Assembly: GCF_003589595.1 (NCBI RefSeq)
Contig: NW_020653200.1
Span: 1,109,375-1,173,374, forward strand
DNA length: 64,000 bases
From: Hyposmocoma kahamanoa
Lineage: Eukaryota > Arthropoda > Insecta > Lepidoptera > Cosmopterigidae
Direction: 5' to 3'
In this document: positions 45,001-47,815 of the stretch, piece after piece
How positions within the stretch are numbered: position 1 is the first letter of the stretch
Layout of the letters: every line of letters begins with the position of its first letter
The notes under the pieces: generated by a model
The model's input: only the letters and a program-made list of their open reading frames with translations
Databases searched by the model: none
What the model was told of the DNA's origin: nothing
Program-made: the position numbers and the translations under genes

Positions 45001-47815
45001 ATGGTGACGTTTTAGACATGAAAATTCCATGTCATGCAGAATTTTATTTCATAATCAGCGTATCTACTGGACTGATTAAAAAGAAACCCTGCTTATTTTT
45101 GAACGATGACCTTCTTTTAAATTAAACTAAAAAGGAATTCGTGACTCATGTGTGCCATAAAAAATCTTTACCCTTTTTGTTGAACGAAAATTGATTACTT
45201 TTCTTATTAATATTTATATTAACAAAAAAATTATGAACTTTATTAACGAACTTTAAGTTAAGAGGTAATTTAATACAATGATTTTCTTCTATATAAATAA
45301 ATTAATAAGAGATACGTGGGGGGAATTTGTAACGCTCTGTATGTACCCTGCATTTGTATATTAAATTGTACATTGTTTAAATGCTATTTAAATAACAATG
45401 CTTATAATACGGCATTCCGAAATGCTAGTCTTACTATGTAACAACTAACTATTAGGTAGAATAATCGCATGTGTGTAAATATCACTATAGAATGTACTAA
45501 CTATGTTCTCTAACTCCTCACCTCTTCCAATGTGTTGTTAACTGTTTTGTGTATGTTGTCTTCACCTGTGTAATCGACTGTGTACTCGTCTGCGTCTACT
45601 TCTACTATGTGCTCGCATGCTTCTTGTGTTTTTGTTTGCCACACACACTTGATGTCGCGTTTTATATGTTCCTTGGTACCATTCTCCTCTTTCTTTTGCG
45701 CCGCTTTGTCCCATCCCTCGCATGTGTTCGTAATATAGGGCTGGAAGAAACTAGCGGGGCATCAGCCGAACCAGCTCCTAGACGTAGTCACAAGGATTGA
45801 CAAACAGGTCCAATCAGTGACGACGACGAACCTAGCGATGGCCCAGAAGTCCCTCAAAGTGATGGAAACAGCAAAGACGAAGCGTAAGAAACACTACAGG
45901 CTGGAATCCGAAGAGAAACCAACGTTCCCTTTTCAACAGAAAAATTTCTACAGTCACATAATGGAGAATAAAGAGATTGTCAAGACTCTGTCACTACTGT
46001 CTACATGTACGCAGAACATAAAAACGGTAAATGCAATTCCATTTTATTTTAATTTATTTGTAAGAAACAAACAGGGTTGTACGCCCTTATAACACTGGTA
46101 TTATTTACTACACGAATTTCGGTACCAAATGCATTTATTTTTAGGAACTGAACAATCTAGTAAAACGTTGGCGTCCATACCACTATCTGTGGAAGTGCGA
46201 AAAAACTCTAAGGCAACTTTTGGCATGGAACCTTAACGATTTTGAGACAGCATTGAAAAGACATAGCGAACTGGAAGCTAAACTGGCTACGGAACCTGAC
46301 ATTCTTGTCATAGGCAGCTGTGTAGCAGTGTCTACTGAAAAGTTGAAGCTGGGATTGATGACGGAACTCAAAAGTAAGTTAAATTTGTTACAACTGAATT
46401 ACTTACTACCTTCTTTCAAATTAACATATCAAGATTATTTGTTCAGATGGAACACACAGAATAAGTCAAGCTATGCGCAAAAAATACAAACGAGAGATGG
46501 ATTATGTATATGCTATTATGAACGATCTAGAGCGCAAGCTGGAAAGACCAATAAGAGACTTGGATGATGTTAGAACTGTAATGGAAACCCTCAAAAAGAT
46601 TCGAGAGCAAGAAGTTGACATGGAACTTAAAATTGATCCTGTTGAGGTACGTCAATATAATTTAAATTTATTTTAGTCATCACAGTATCTTTCTACAGGC
46701 CATTTCAATGTGTTTGATTGGGTTTTTAGGAAGCGTTTAACGTCATAACTCGTTACGAACTTCCTGTAAACAAAGAAGATCTGGAACAAGTAGATAACCT
46801 TCGATACAGCTGGCAGCAGCTACAAGCCACGGCTCTAGCGTCTCACGTTCAGCTTCTACGTATGCAACCGCAGTTCGAAGAAGATCTGAAGAATAACTTA
46901 GATAAGTTTAGAGAAGACAACGCTGACTACTGCCATGAGTACAGGCATGCTGGACCTATGCAGCCAGGTTTGAGTCCGAGAGAGGCATCTGATCGCCTGA
47001 TACTCTTCCAAGTGAGTTTTTCTCCCAAGAAATTAACTTTAGAACAAAAATTACATTTTGTTTTCGAATATGTGAACAGACACTTGTCTTTCGTTTAGAA
47101 TGCTAAAGTTTAATACATTTTTTCTTTTACTTTAGAATCGTTTTGATGGAATGTGGCGAAAGCTCCAAACATACCAAAATGGTGAAGAACTGTTTGGGTT
47201 ACCTCACACGGAATATCCTGAACTGGCCCAAATCAGGAAGGAGCTGAACCTACTGCAGAAGTTATACAAACTGTATAATGACGTCATTGACCGTGTTAGC
47301 AGTTACTACGACATTCCGTGGGGAGAGGTCAACATTGAAGAGATTAACAATGAACTGATGGAATTCCAGAATAGATGTCGTAAACTTCCCAAAGGGTTCG
47401 TAGCGTTTAGTTAGAATATGCAAGAATGAATATTATTACAAATTTTGAAATGCAACGTGCAATTTTAATCACAATGTCACAGTTGTTTTGACGCACAGTC
47501 GTTTAGGGCTCTGAATGTTGAAAATAAATCCATGGATGTTACACAATGACGAATGTACAAATGCGAGATTTTTAAAAAGTATCTGTTGTTTACAGTCTGA
47601 AAGAGTGGCCTGCATTCTTCGCATTAAAGAAGACAATCGACGATTTCAACGACATGTGCCCTCTTCTGGAGCTAATGGCGAACAAGGCCATGAAACCTCG
47701 ACACTGGCAGCGCATCATGGAGGTTACGAAGTACATTTTCGAACTGGACAATGAAGACTTCTGCCTAAAGAACATCTTGGAAGCTCCATTACTGCCGAAC
47801 AAAGAAGATATTGAG
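5972..47815 (+). CDS. DNAH5/8-like: Axonemal dynein heavy chain, DNAH5/DNAH8 type (first 24 coding exons; 3' part beyond window)
   Basis: This gene encodes the N-terminal tail and the start of the linker of an outer-arm axonemal dynein heavy chain, the force-generating ATPase subunit of cilia and sperm flagella. The spliced frame gives 1571 residues. Assignment to the DNAH5/8 subfamily rests on diagnostic stretches: YYQDVEE (exon 3), EAKDN and YNTSE (exon 7), FGKF (exon 8), FDQDY (exon 9), PPLPRN-PVAG (exon 10), LVEEAVEE-like (exon 15), ENKEIVK-LS (exon 19), RPI-DLDD (exon 21), EASDRLI-FQ (exon 22) and EELFGLP followed by [13 protein letters not shown] (exon 23). The tail (DHC_N1) fills roughly residues 220-850 and the linker (DHC_N2) begins near residue 1320. 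The family is about 4500-4700 residues long, so the AAA ring, stalk and C-terminus lie to the right. I cannot separate DNAH5 from DNAH8 orthology. No frameshift or stop interrupts the frame, so it appears functional. Confidence 0.92.
6228..6365 (+). CDS. DNAH5/8-like: Dynein heavy chain exon 2 (residues 25-70)
   Basis: The acceptor TTGTTAACAG precedes 6228 and the donor is ATG|GTGAGA at 6366; both ends are phase 0. The peptide contains [15 protein letters not shown] and HVFEGN, which line up with the DNAH5 N-terminal region (a LFAIVASCLDL-like stretch, then ILEGN). Confidence 0.88.
6530..6801 (+). CDS. DNAH5/8-like: Dynein heavy chain exon 3 (residues 71-161)
   Basis: The acceptor is ACAAAATAG before 6530 and the donor GTAAGT is at 6802; the exon ends in phase 2. 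It encodes INQLFLPHM, then [13 protein letters not shown], the strongest N-terminal signature of DNAH5/8 proteins, a proline/glutamine-rich linker, and [13 protein letters not shown], which matches the VALTGVCVFFIR region of the family. Confidence 0.93.
7118..7302 (+). CDS. DNAH5/8-like: Dynein heavy chain exon 4 (residues 161-223)
   Basis: The acceptor GTGTTTTAG precedes 7118 and the donor is AAG|GTGAGA at 7303. The split codon TT+A restores the frame, and the exon ends in phase 1. It encodes [20 protein letters not shown], an acidic DGEEDETRF patch, and [13 protein letters not shown]. Similarity to the family is weaker here, but phase and position fit. Confidence 0.88.
7303..7997 (+). other. 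Intron 4, with dispersed repeat
   Basis: A GT-AG intron. Its right half is largely copy B of the 250-bp dispersed repeat; the rest is AT-rich with nothing recognisable. Confidence 0.8.
7690..7955 (-). repeat. Dispersed 250-bp repeat family, copy B
   Basis: Minus-strand copy of the family at 4369-4615. Matching blocks, read on the minus strand, include AACTCTTTCACAAGGAGCTC-like ends, AAAGCTCTGAGTGGCATTGC and TTATGGACAGGCGTATTAGT. Confidence 0.75.
7998..8158 (+). CDS. DNAH5/8-like: Dynein heavy chain exon 5 (residues 223-276)
   Basis: The acceptor AATTATAG precedes 7998, the donor is GAG|GTATTT at 8159, and the exon ends in phase 0. It encodes [18 protein letters not shown] and [14 protein letters not shown], which parallel the VNLRKCDILELKTLKEP and IEDCMKVWIKQTEQ segments of DNAH5, at the start of the DHC_N1 tail domain. 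Confidence 0.92.
8159..8628 (+). other. Intron 5
   Basis: A GT-AG intron of 470 bp. It is AT-rich and I recognise no repeat or gene in it. Confidence 0.8.
8629..8745 (+). CDS. DNAH5/8-like: Dynein heavy chain exon 6 (residues 277-315)
   Basis: The acceptor ATTTGTAG precedes 8629. The exon encodes [20 protein letters not shown], then [19 protein letters not shown], corresponding to [20 protein letters not shown] in DNAH5. The only donor that keeps frame with exon 7 is CAG|GCAAGT at 8746, a GC-type donor in otherwise perfect context. Confidence 0.92.
8746..9779 (+). other. Intron 6, a GC-AG intron
   Basis: It begins GCAAGT and ends TTTACAG. A minus-strand fragment of a Jockey/CR1-like LINE lies at 9175-9271. 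The rest (8760-9170 and 9280-9770) contains nothing I recognise. Confidence 0.85.
9175..9271 (-). mobile_element. Jockey/CR1-like LINE 3' fragment
   Basis: Read on the minus strand, this matches the 3' end of the LINE at 14820-15800: AATAGGCATTAT, TCGACCTCAT, TTTCCATCA and GATGGAGGTCAAATGCGCAC, then an A-rich end. It is a severely 5'-truncated insertion. Another such fragment, on the plus strand, is at 57122-57270. Confidence 0.8.
9780..10061 (+). CDS. DNAH5/8-like: Dynein heavy chain exon 7 (residues 316-409)
   Basis: The acceptor AATTTACAG precedes 9780 and the donor is AAA|GTACGT at 10062; both ends are phase 0. It encodes [36 protein letters not shown] and [17 protein letters not shown]. 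These match the WREMDIRITDATNEAKDN, LEKCCDPLYSSDP and SHYYNTSEKITSLFVK segments of the DNAH5 tail. Confidence 0.96.
10612..10825 (-). repeat. Dispersed 250-bp repeat family, copy C
   Basis: Minus-strand copy sharing CTGAGGGACACTGCCA, CGCCCTGAGACATAAGTTGA and ATTCTTTCACA with copy B, with moderate divergence. Confidence 0.7.
11519..11728 (-). mobile_element. tRNA-derived SINE, copy 3
   Basis: Minus-strand copy of the SINE described at 28067-28280. The tail (AATAATAATAACGCACACAC on the plus strand) comes first and the tRNA-like head (CTGCCTCTGTGGTCCACCG on the minus strand) last. The head is degenerate relative to the other copies. Confidence 0.8.
11785..11812. repeat. (ATT)n microsatellite
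   Basis: Short pure ATT tract next to the SINE copy, of the sort left by SINE tails. Confidence 0.8.
12177..12501 (+). CDS. DNAH5/8-like: Dynein heavy chain exon 8 (residues 410-518)
   Basis: The acceptor CTTCTTTTGCAG precedes 12177 and the donor is GAAG|GTAGGC at 12502; the exon ends in phase 1. It encodes [14 protein letters not shown], then [19 protein letters not shown] and [11 protein letters not shown], paralleling VTNQIISACKAYIT, FDFSEMYIFGKFETFHRRL and IIDIFTTLKTY in DNAH5. The gain of HFGKF-type identity here is strong family evidence. Confidence 0.96.
12502..13096 (+). other. Intron 8, largely a foldback element
   Basis: A GT-AG intron. About 12590-13010 forms an imperfect inverted repeat (described separately). 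Nothing else is recognisable. Confidence 0.75.
12590..13010. mobile_element. Foldback/MITE-like element, copy 1
   Basis: The left arm (about 12592-12690, including CTACTTGCGCGAGAGTGACA and AAGCGCAGGCCACA) recurs inverted in the right arm (about 12928-13005, including GTCGCTCTCGCGCAAGTCGC and TGGCCTGCGCTTGA). A shorter relative at 31900-32001 shares GCACGACTTGC-CGAGA-GTGACATA and a TACTATTCTC block. No protein is encoded. It looks like a MITE with long terminal inverted repeats, but I could not establish a target-site duplication. Confidence 0.6.
13097..13320 (+). CDS. DNAH5/8-like: Dynein heavy chain exon 9 (residues 518-592)
   Basis: The acceptor TTCGTTACAG precedes 13097 and the donor is AAG|GTATCA at 13321; the exon ends in phase 0. 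It encodes [33 protein letters not shown], and [10 protein letters not shown]. The FDQDY motif and the closing RFEK match DNAH5 (LDQRKMDFDQDYEEF, MLKKFER). Confidence 0.95.
13395..13880 (+). mobile_element. RTE-class LINE 3' fragment (degenerate)
   Basis: The sequence translates, with frame breaks and an in-frame stop, into the C-terminal tail of RTE-type endonuclease/reverse transcriptases: [14 protein letters not shown], then [26 protein letters not shown], and [15 protein letters not shown]. It ends in the ATGATGATGAT microsatellite (13861-13876) typical of RTE 3' ends. It is a 5'-truncated, inactive copy filling most of intron 9 (13321-13981). Confidence 0.85.
13982..14129 (+). CDS. DNAH5/8-like: Dynein heavy chain exon 10 (residues 593-642)
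   Basis: The acceptor TACTGTTGCAG precedes 13982 and the donor is GCTG|GTGAGA at 14130; the exon ends in phase 1. It encodes [19 protein letters not shown] and [18 protein letters not shown]. The latter is a clear counterpart of KQKYDPPLARNQPPIAG in DNAH5/8. Confidence 0.97.
14130..16286 (+). other. Intron 10, with LINE remnant
   Basis: A GT-AG intron of 2.2 kb. About 14820-15800 is a degenerate LINE (separate entry). The sequence before and after it is AT-rich without recognisable features, apart from a short CATT repeat near 16183-16206. Confidence 0.8.
14820..15800 (+). mobile_element. Jockey/CR1-like non-LTR retrotransposon, 3' half, degenerate
   Basis: The sequence reads as the second half of a reverse transcriptase and its C-terminal domain. 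[20 protein letters not shown] (the RT motif before the active site) is at 14845-14905. The catalytic YADD motif follows near 14928, but one base is missing inside it, so the frame shifts. Then come [17 protein letters not shown], an in-frame stop after AKNAA, another after LLQL, and the long intact stretch 15296-15763 with [31 protein letters not shown] and FKARVNRHY. It ends in an A-rich tail near 15800. Inactive. Confidence 0.88.
16287..16468 (+). CDS. DNAH5/8-like: Dynein heavy chain exon 11 (residues 642-702)
   Basis: The acceptor TTGTTTTCCCAG precedes 16287 and the perfect donor AAT|GTAAGT is at 16469; the exon ends in phase 0. It encodes [38 protein letters not shown], and AVWMNQN, corresponding to ILWARQLFHRI, HPAVLS...IIRSYN and HRAWLRQ in DNAH5. 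Confidence 0.95.
16558..16842. mobile_element. hAT-type MITE, copy 2 (285 bp)
   Basis: It starts CATTGACTTACAA and ends TTGTAAGTCAATG, as in copy 1 at 579-806. It is flanked by its own perfect 8-bp duplication GTGCCACT at 16550-16557 and 16843-16850. It carries two internal blocks missing from copy 1, one near 16677-16700 and one near 16728-16770, so copy 1 is probably a deletion derivative. It sits 89 bp inside intron 11. Confidence 0.92.
17326..17399 (+). tRNA. tRNA-Ile (anticodon AAU)
   Basis: A 74-nt cloverleaf. The acceptor stem GGCTCAT/ATGAGCC has seven pairs, the D-stem is GCTC/GAGC, and the anticodon stem TCGTG/CGCGA surrounds the loop CTAATAA, which places AAT as the anticodon. The T-arm is GCGGG-TTCGATC-CCCTC (one C-T mismatch), with discriminator A. 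The A-box (TAGCTCAGTTGG) and B-box (GGTTCGATCCC) are intact. The minus-strand gene at 26373-26446 differs in the acceptor stem by a compensated pair. It lies inside intron 11 of the dynein gene and is presumably transcribed by RNA polymerase III; no clear T-run follows at once. Confidence 0.9.
19061..19098 (+). pseudogene. tRNA-Ile pseudogene, 3' half only
   Basis: This starts within the anticodon arm (TAACGCTAAGGTC) and runs through the T-arm (GGTTCGATCCCCTC) to GTGTGCCA. The 5' half is absent. Upstream DNA (about 18830-19010) resembles the flank of the tRNA-like copy at 20354, so it belongs to the same duplicated unit. Confidence 0.8.
20354..20426 (+). tRNA. tRNA-Ile-like (AAU), possibly a pseudogene
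   Basis: A 73-nt tRNA-shaped sequence with anticodon loop TTAATAA (AAT) and intact A- and B-box-like motifs. The D-loop is one base shorter than in the 17326 gene. The acceptor stem GGCTCAT/ATGTGCC has a T-T mismatch at the fourth pair, without the compensation seen in the other copies. About 50 bp upstream (CTTCGTACACACTTCACCAA) are shared with the 17326 gene, showing a duplication of gene plus flank. It may be decaying. Confidence 0.6.
24236..24580. other. CpG-rich patch in intron 11
   Basis: A sharply GC- and CpG-rich stretch (for example GCGCGTTTTACGCC, CCGCGCAGGACGCG, GCGCGCTTGGCGGCC) in AT-rich surroundings. Open frames cross it on both strands but none resembles a known protein. Two sites just upstream, AGGTGGCG at 24153 and AGATGGCGCT at 24208, resemble the core of the insect CTCF motif. 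It could be an alternative promoter, an unrecognised exon, or a fragment of a GC-rich transposon. Confidence 0.4.
26373..26446 (-). tRNA. tRNA-Ile (anticodon AAU)
   Basis: Read on the minus strand this is a 74-nt cloverleaf. The acceptor stem GGCCCAT/ATGGGCC is fully paired, the D-arm is GCTC-AGTTGGTTA-GAGC, the anticodon loop is CTAATAA (AAT), and the T-loop is TTCGATC, with discriminator A. The stem is the standard insect tRNA-Ile form. It faces the opposite way to the host dynein gene, and nearby DNA at 26690-26780 resembles, inverted, the flank at 17040-17115. Confidence 0.93.
27440..27510 (-). pseudogene. tRNA-Ile pseudogene
   Basis: The minus strand reads TTCATTAGCTCAGTTGGTTA, then a GACGC duplication before the anticodon arm, an altered loop (CTAGTAA), and a T-arm running into GATGAGCC with the 3' acceptor region scrambled. 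It cannot form a normal cloverleaf. Confidence 0.8.
28067..28280 (+). mobile_element. tRNA-derived SINE, copy 4 (fullest)
   Basis: The head has an A-box-like TGGCCGAACGGTTACC and a B-box GGTTCGATTCCC about 60 bases on, showing origin from a tRNA. The body contains GGCCTACATTTATATCTCTC and GGGTTTCCCTAGTGTGGGGC, and the element ends GAGTGTGTGCGTTATTATTA. It is the reference copy for those at 1809, 3217 and 11519. Confidence 0.85.
28383..28460. repeat. 26-bp tandem repeat, three units
   Basis: Three consecutive 26-bp units (AGTATGTAACGCATTACATG plus TTGTTT), the last with one or two changes. It ends 17 bp before exon 12, so its final TTGTTT merges with the polypyrimidine tract of the acceptor. 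Confidence 0.95.
28478..28681 (+). CDS. DNAH5/8-like: Dynein heavy chain exon 12 (residues 703-770)
   Basis: The acceptor TTATTCTAACAG precedes 28478 and the donor is CAG|GTGAGT at 28682; both ends are phase 0. It encodes [38 protein letters not shown] and [13 protein letters not shown]. These correspond to SLLVKAPGTGELFVNFDP, ILFRETECMAQMGLEV and the following segment in DNAH5. Confidence 0.96.
28716..29400 (+). repeat. Dispersed repeat, second copy (most of intron 12)
   Basis: Intron 12 (28682-29481) is mostly this element. It starts CCGACTTCAAAAAAGGAGGA, shares several blocks with 105-330, and reaches a GTCGCAGGCATCAGCTAG end near 29400. No protein is encoded. The CTAG end would suit a Helitron, but no hairpin or TC start is clear, so I leave the class open. 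Confidence 0.55.
29482..29755 (+). CDS. DNAH5/8-like: Dynein heavy chain exon 13 (residues 771-862)
   Basis: The acceptor CGTTTTTTCAG precedes 29482 and the donor is CCAG|GTACAT at 29756; the exon ends in phase 1. It encodes [32 protein letters not shown] and [14 protein letters not shown], paralleling MLAEYQRVKSKI, LAALTWTSLNIEAYLE and LLLDRVNDLIEFRI in DNAH5. Confidence 0.95.
29849..29903 (+). CDS. DNAH5/8-like: Dynein heavy chain exon 14 (residues 862-880)
   Basis: A 55-nt exon. The acceptor AATTCTTACAG precedes 29849 and the donor is CCG|GTACGC at 29904; it ends in phase 2. It encodes [18 protein letters not shown] and continues the family pattern LPEEEPLTCEEFLQ. It is too short to appear as a long open frame, but phase and similarity support it. 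Confidence 0.92.
30256..30395 (+). CDS. DNAH5/8-like: Dynein heavy chain exon 15 (residues 880-927)
   Basis: The acceptor TACTCTTACAG precedes 30256 and the donor is GAAG|GTCAGA at 30396; the exon ends in phase 1. It encodes [20 protein letters not shown] and FEFLIAE, matching the ILHFKSSLVEEAVNELINML segment of DNAH5. Confidence 0.94.
30396..31631 (+). other. Intron 15
   Basis: A GT-AG intron of 1.2 kb. A stretch at about 30644-30680 (CCTAGTGGCCGCCATTAAG and flank) is an inverted match to 24735-24772 in intron 11. Nothing else is recognised. Confidence 0.75.
31632..31780 (+). CDS. DNAH5/8-like: Dynein heavy chain exon 16 (residues 927-976)
   Basis: The acceptor is AATACAG before 31632 (an upstream TTTATCAG would lead into a stop), the donor is CAG|GTTACT at 31781, and the exon ends in phase 0. 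It encodes a low-complexity acidic and serine-rich linker ([19 protein letters not shown]) followed by [11 protein letters not shown]. The homologous region of DNAH5 is also variable, so the assignment rests on phase and position. Confidence 0.8.
31900..32001. repeat. Foldback element, copy 2 (in intron 16)
   Basis: GCGCTAGCACGAC at 31900-31912 is exactly inverted at 31989-32001, with inner inverted blocks GACATAGA and CTCGAG. The interior (ACTTGCTCGAGAAGTGACAT) matches the 12590-13010 element. It fills the middle of intron 16 (31781-32118). Confidence 0.75.
32119..32257 (+). CDS. DNAH5/8-like: Dynein heavy chain exon 17 (residues 977-1023)
   Basis: The acceptor TTGACCAG precedes 32119 and the donor is GATG|GTAAGG at 32258; the exon ends in phase 1. 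It encodes [20 protein letters not shown] and [15 protein letters not shown], matching [20 protein letters not shown] in DNAH5. Confidence 0.94.
33150..33280 (+). repeat. Dispersed repeat sharing an ATCCGGAAAAATAGTTTCAT-like core
   Basis: The segment reads GGGACCTGAAAAGGGCCCGA, then TGTACGCGATTTA, a GGAAAATAGTTTTATTTTC core and AACAATCGCGAAAACCTAAG. Relatives occur at 32570-32650 (minus), 42530-42665 (two arms in opposite orientation) and 56690-56810 (plus). Class unknown. Confidence 0.65.
34461..34690 (+). repeat. Dispersed 250-bp repeat family, copy D
   Basis: Plus-strand copy of the family at 4369-4615: GTTCATCCAGGGAAGTACTG, CCACCTTACC, AGCATTACTG, and TGGCACTGCAACTGCCACGG. Confidence 0.75.
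36985..37545. repeat. Imperfect tandem duplication, unit about 282 bp
   Basis: Two diverged head-to-tail copies. GTCGAAGAACTAAAATAATT occurs at 37143 and again at 37425, and the flanking blocks (AATCATAATGACACGTTC / AATAGTGACGCGTTCC, GATATTAAATTGAC, AATTCAGAAT/AATTCAGAAC) keep the same spacing. No coding content. Confidence 0.8.
38640..39476 (-). mobile_element. Ty1/copia retrotransposon, RT end and RNase H (degenerate)
   Basis: The minus strand reads from about 39476 into [46 protein letters not shown] and [11 protein letters not shown], the C-terminal reverse-transcriptase region. Then, with frame breaks, come the RNase H motifs: [34 protein letters not shown] and [12 protein letters not shown]. 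It ends near 38640 without a visible LTR. At least one frameshift near 39430 and several stops make it inactive. Confidence 0.9.
39567..39945 (-). pseudogene. THAP zinc-finger domain fragment
   Basis: The minus-strand frame starting after a possible acceptor (TTGTTGATTCAG) reads [55 protein letters not shown]. The W-P-K-S-ICS-HF spacing and the closing VPTLF are the second half of a THAP domain (the C and H of its C2CH zinc site, then the AVPTIF box). The first zinc-ligand cysteines are not found upstream. The frame continues about 60 residues to a stop at 39567. THAP domains occur in P-element-type transposases and in host genes, and I cannot tell which this came from. It sits between the two halves of a copia element. 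Confidence 0.6.
40640..41255 (-). mobile_element. Ty1/copia retrotransposon, integrase end to RT start (degenerate)
   Basis: The minus strand from about 41255 reads [20 protein letters not shown] (integrase C-terminal GKGYR-like region), an acidic linker, [31 protein letters not shown], then, after a frameshift, [18 protein letters not shown] and [11 protein letters not shown]. It is the upstream part of the element at 38640-39476. The intervening RT core, including its catalytic motif, is missing and replaced by the THAP-containing segment. Confidence 0.88.
42545..42665. repeat. Inverted repeat of the ATCCGGAAAAAT family
   Basis: GGAAATGAAACTATTTTTCC at about 42567 is mirrored by CCGGAAAAATTATTTCATTT at about 42640, with TTAAATCCGG / CCGGATTTA next to each. 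Two copies of one dispersed repeat appear to lie head to head. Confidence 0.75.
43909..43984 (+). repeat. tRNA-like sequence (tRNA-derived repeat or pseudogene)
   Basis: GGTTCG/CGAATC closes an acceptor-like stem, TAACTCAGTTGGGACAGCG matches an A-box, and GCTGG-TTCGAGT-CCAGC forms a perfect T-arm with a B-box. The middle cannot fold into a normal anticodon arm, so I do not call a functional tRNA. It lies 56 bp upstream of exon 18. Confidence 0.6.
44040..44206 (+). CDS. DNAH5/8-like: Dynein heavy chain exon 18 (residues 1023-1078)
   Basis: The acceptor CATATATTTTAG precedes 44040 and the donor is ACG|GTATTT at 44207; the exon ends in phase 0. It encodes [40 protein letters not shown] and VAQWSG, matching [40 protein letters not shown] and VRQWSS in the family. 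Confidence 0.96.
44207..45738 (+). other. Intron 18
   Basis: A GT-AG intron of 1.5 kb. It is very AT-rich through 44600-45300, and I recognise no repeat or gene. The acceptor (GTAATATAG) is weak, with its pyrimidine-rich stretch set back about 25-60 bases. Confidence 0.75.
45739..46026 (+). CDS. DNAH5/8-like: Dynein heavy chain exon 19 (residues 1079-1174)
   Basis: The donor is ACG|GTAAAT at 46027 and both ends are phase 0. The first half is a lineage-specific basic linker ([35 protein letters not shown]). The second half, [20 protein letters not shown] and [11 protein letters not shown], matches the [20 protein letters not shown] region of DNAH5. The start depends on a weak acceptor and is less certain than the end. 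Confidence 0.88.
46145..46373 (+). CDS. DNAH5/8-like: Dynein heavy chain exon 20 (residues 1175-1251)
   Basis: The acceptor TTTATTTTTAG precedes 46145 and the donor is AAA|GTAAGT at 46374; the exon ends in phase 1. It encodes [40 protein letters not shown] and [18 protein letters not shown], which parallel FKRYNHIWQKGKEEAIKTF and YVCVGSIALYTADLKFAL in DNAH5. Confidence 0.96.
46447..46646 (+). CDS. DNAH5/8-like: Dynein heavy chain exon 21 (residues 1251-1317)
   Basis: The acceptor TTATTTGTTCAG precedes 46447 and the donor is GAG|GTACGT at 46647; the exon ends in phase 0. It encodes [20 protein letters not shown] and [20 protein letters not shown], closely matching [20 protein letters not shown] and LNRPIKDLDDIRIAMAAL in the family. 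Confidence 0.97.
46730..47011 (+). CDS. DNAH5/8-like: Dynein heavy chain exon 22 (residues 1318-1411)
   Basis: The acceptor TTGGGTTTTTAG precedes 46730 and the donor is CAA|GTGAGT at 47012; both ends are phase 0. It encodes [37 protein letters not shown] and [20 protein letters not shown], the counterpart of [20 protein letters not shown]. Confidence 0.97.
47136..47395 (+). CDS. DNAH5/8-like: Dynein heavy chain exon 23 (residues 1412-1498)
   Basis: The acceptor CTTTTACTTTAG precedes 47136 and the donor is AAAGG|GTTCGT at 47396; the exon ends in phase 2. It encodes the most conserved stretch of the window: [34 protein letters not shown] and [20 protein letters not shown], the beginning of the linker (DHC_N2) whose swing drives the dynein power stroke. 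Confidence 0.98.
47596..47815 (+). CDS. DNAH5/8-like: Dynein heavy chain exon 24 (residues 1498-1571)
   Basis: The acceptor TTGTTTACAG precedes 47596 and the donor is GAG|GTAAGT at 47816; the exon ends in phase 0. It encodes [40 protein letters not shown] and [15 protein letters not shown], matching [39 protein letters not shown] and NIMEAPLL. No continuation of the linker is visible to its right. Confidence 0.97.
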
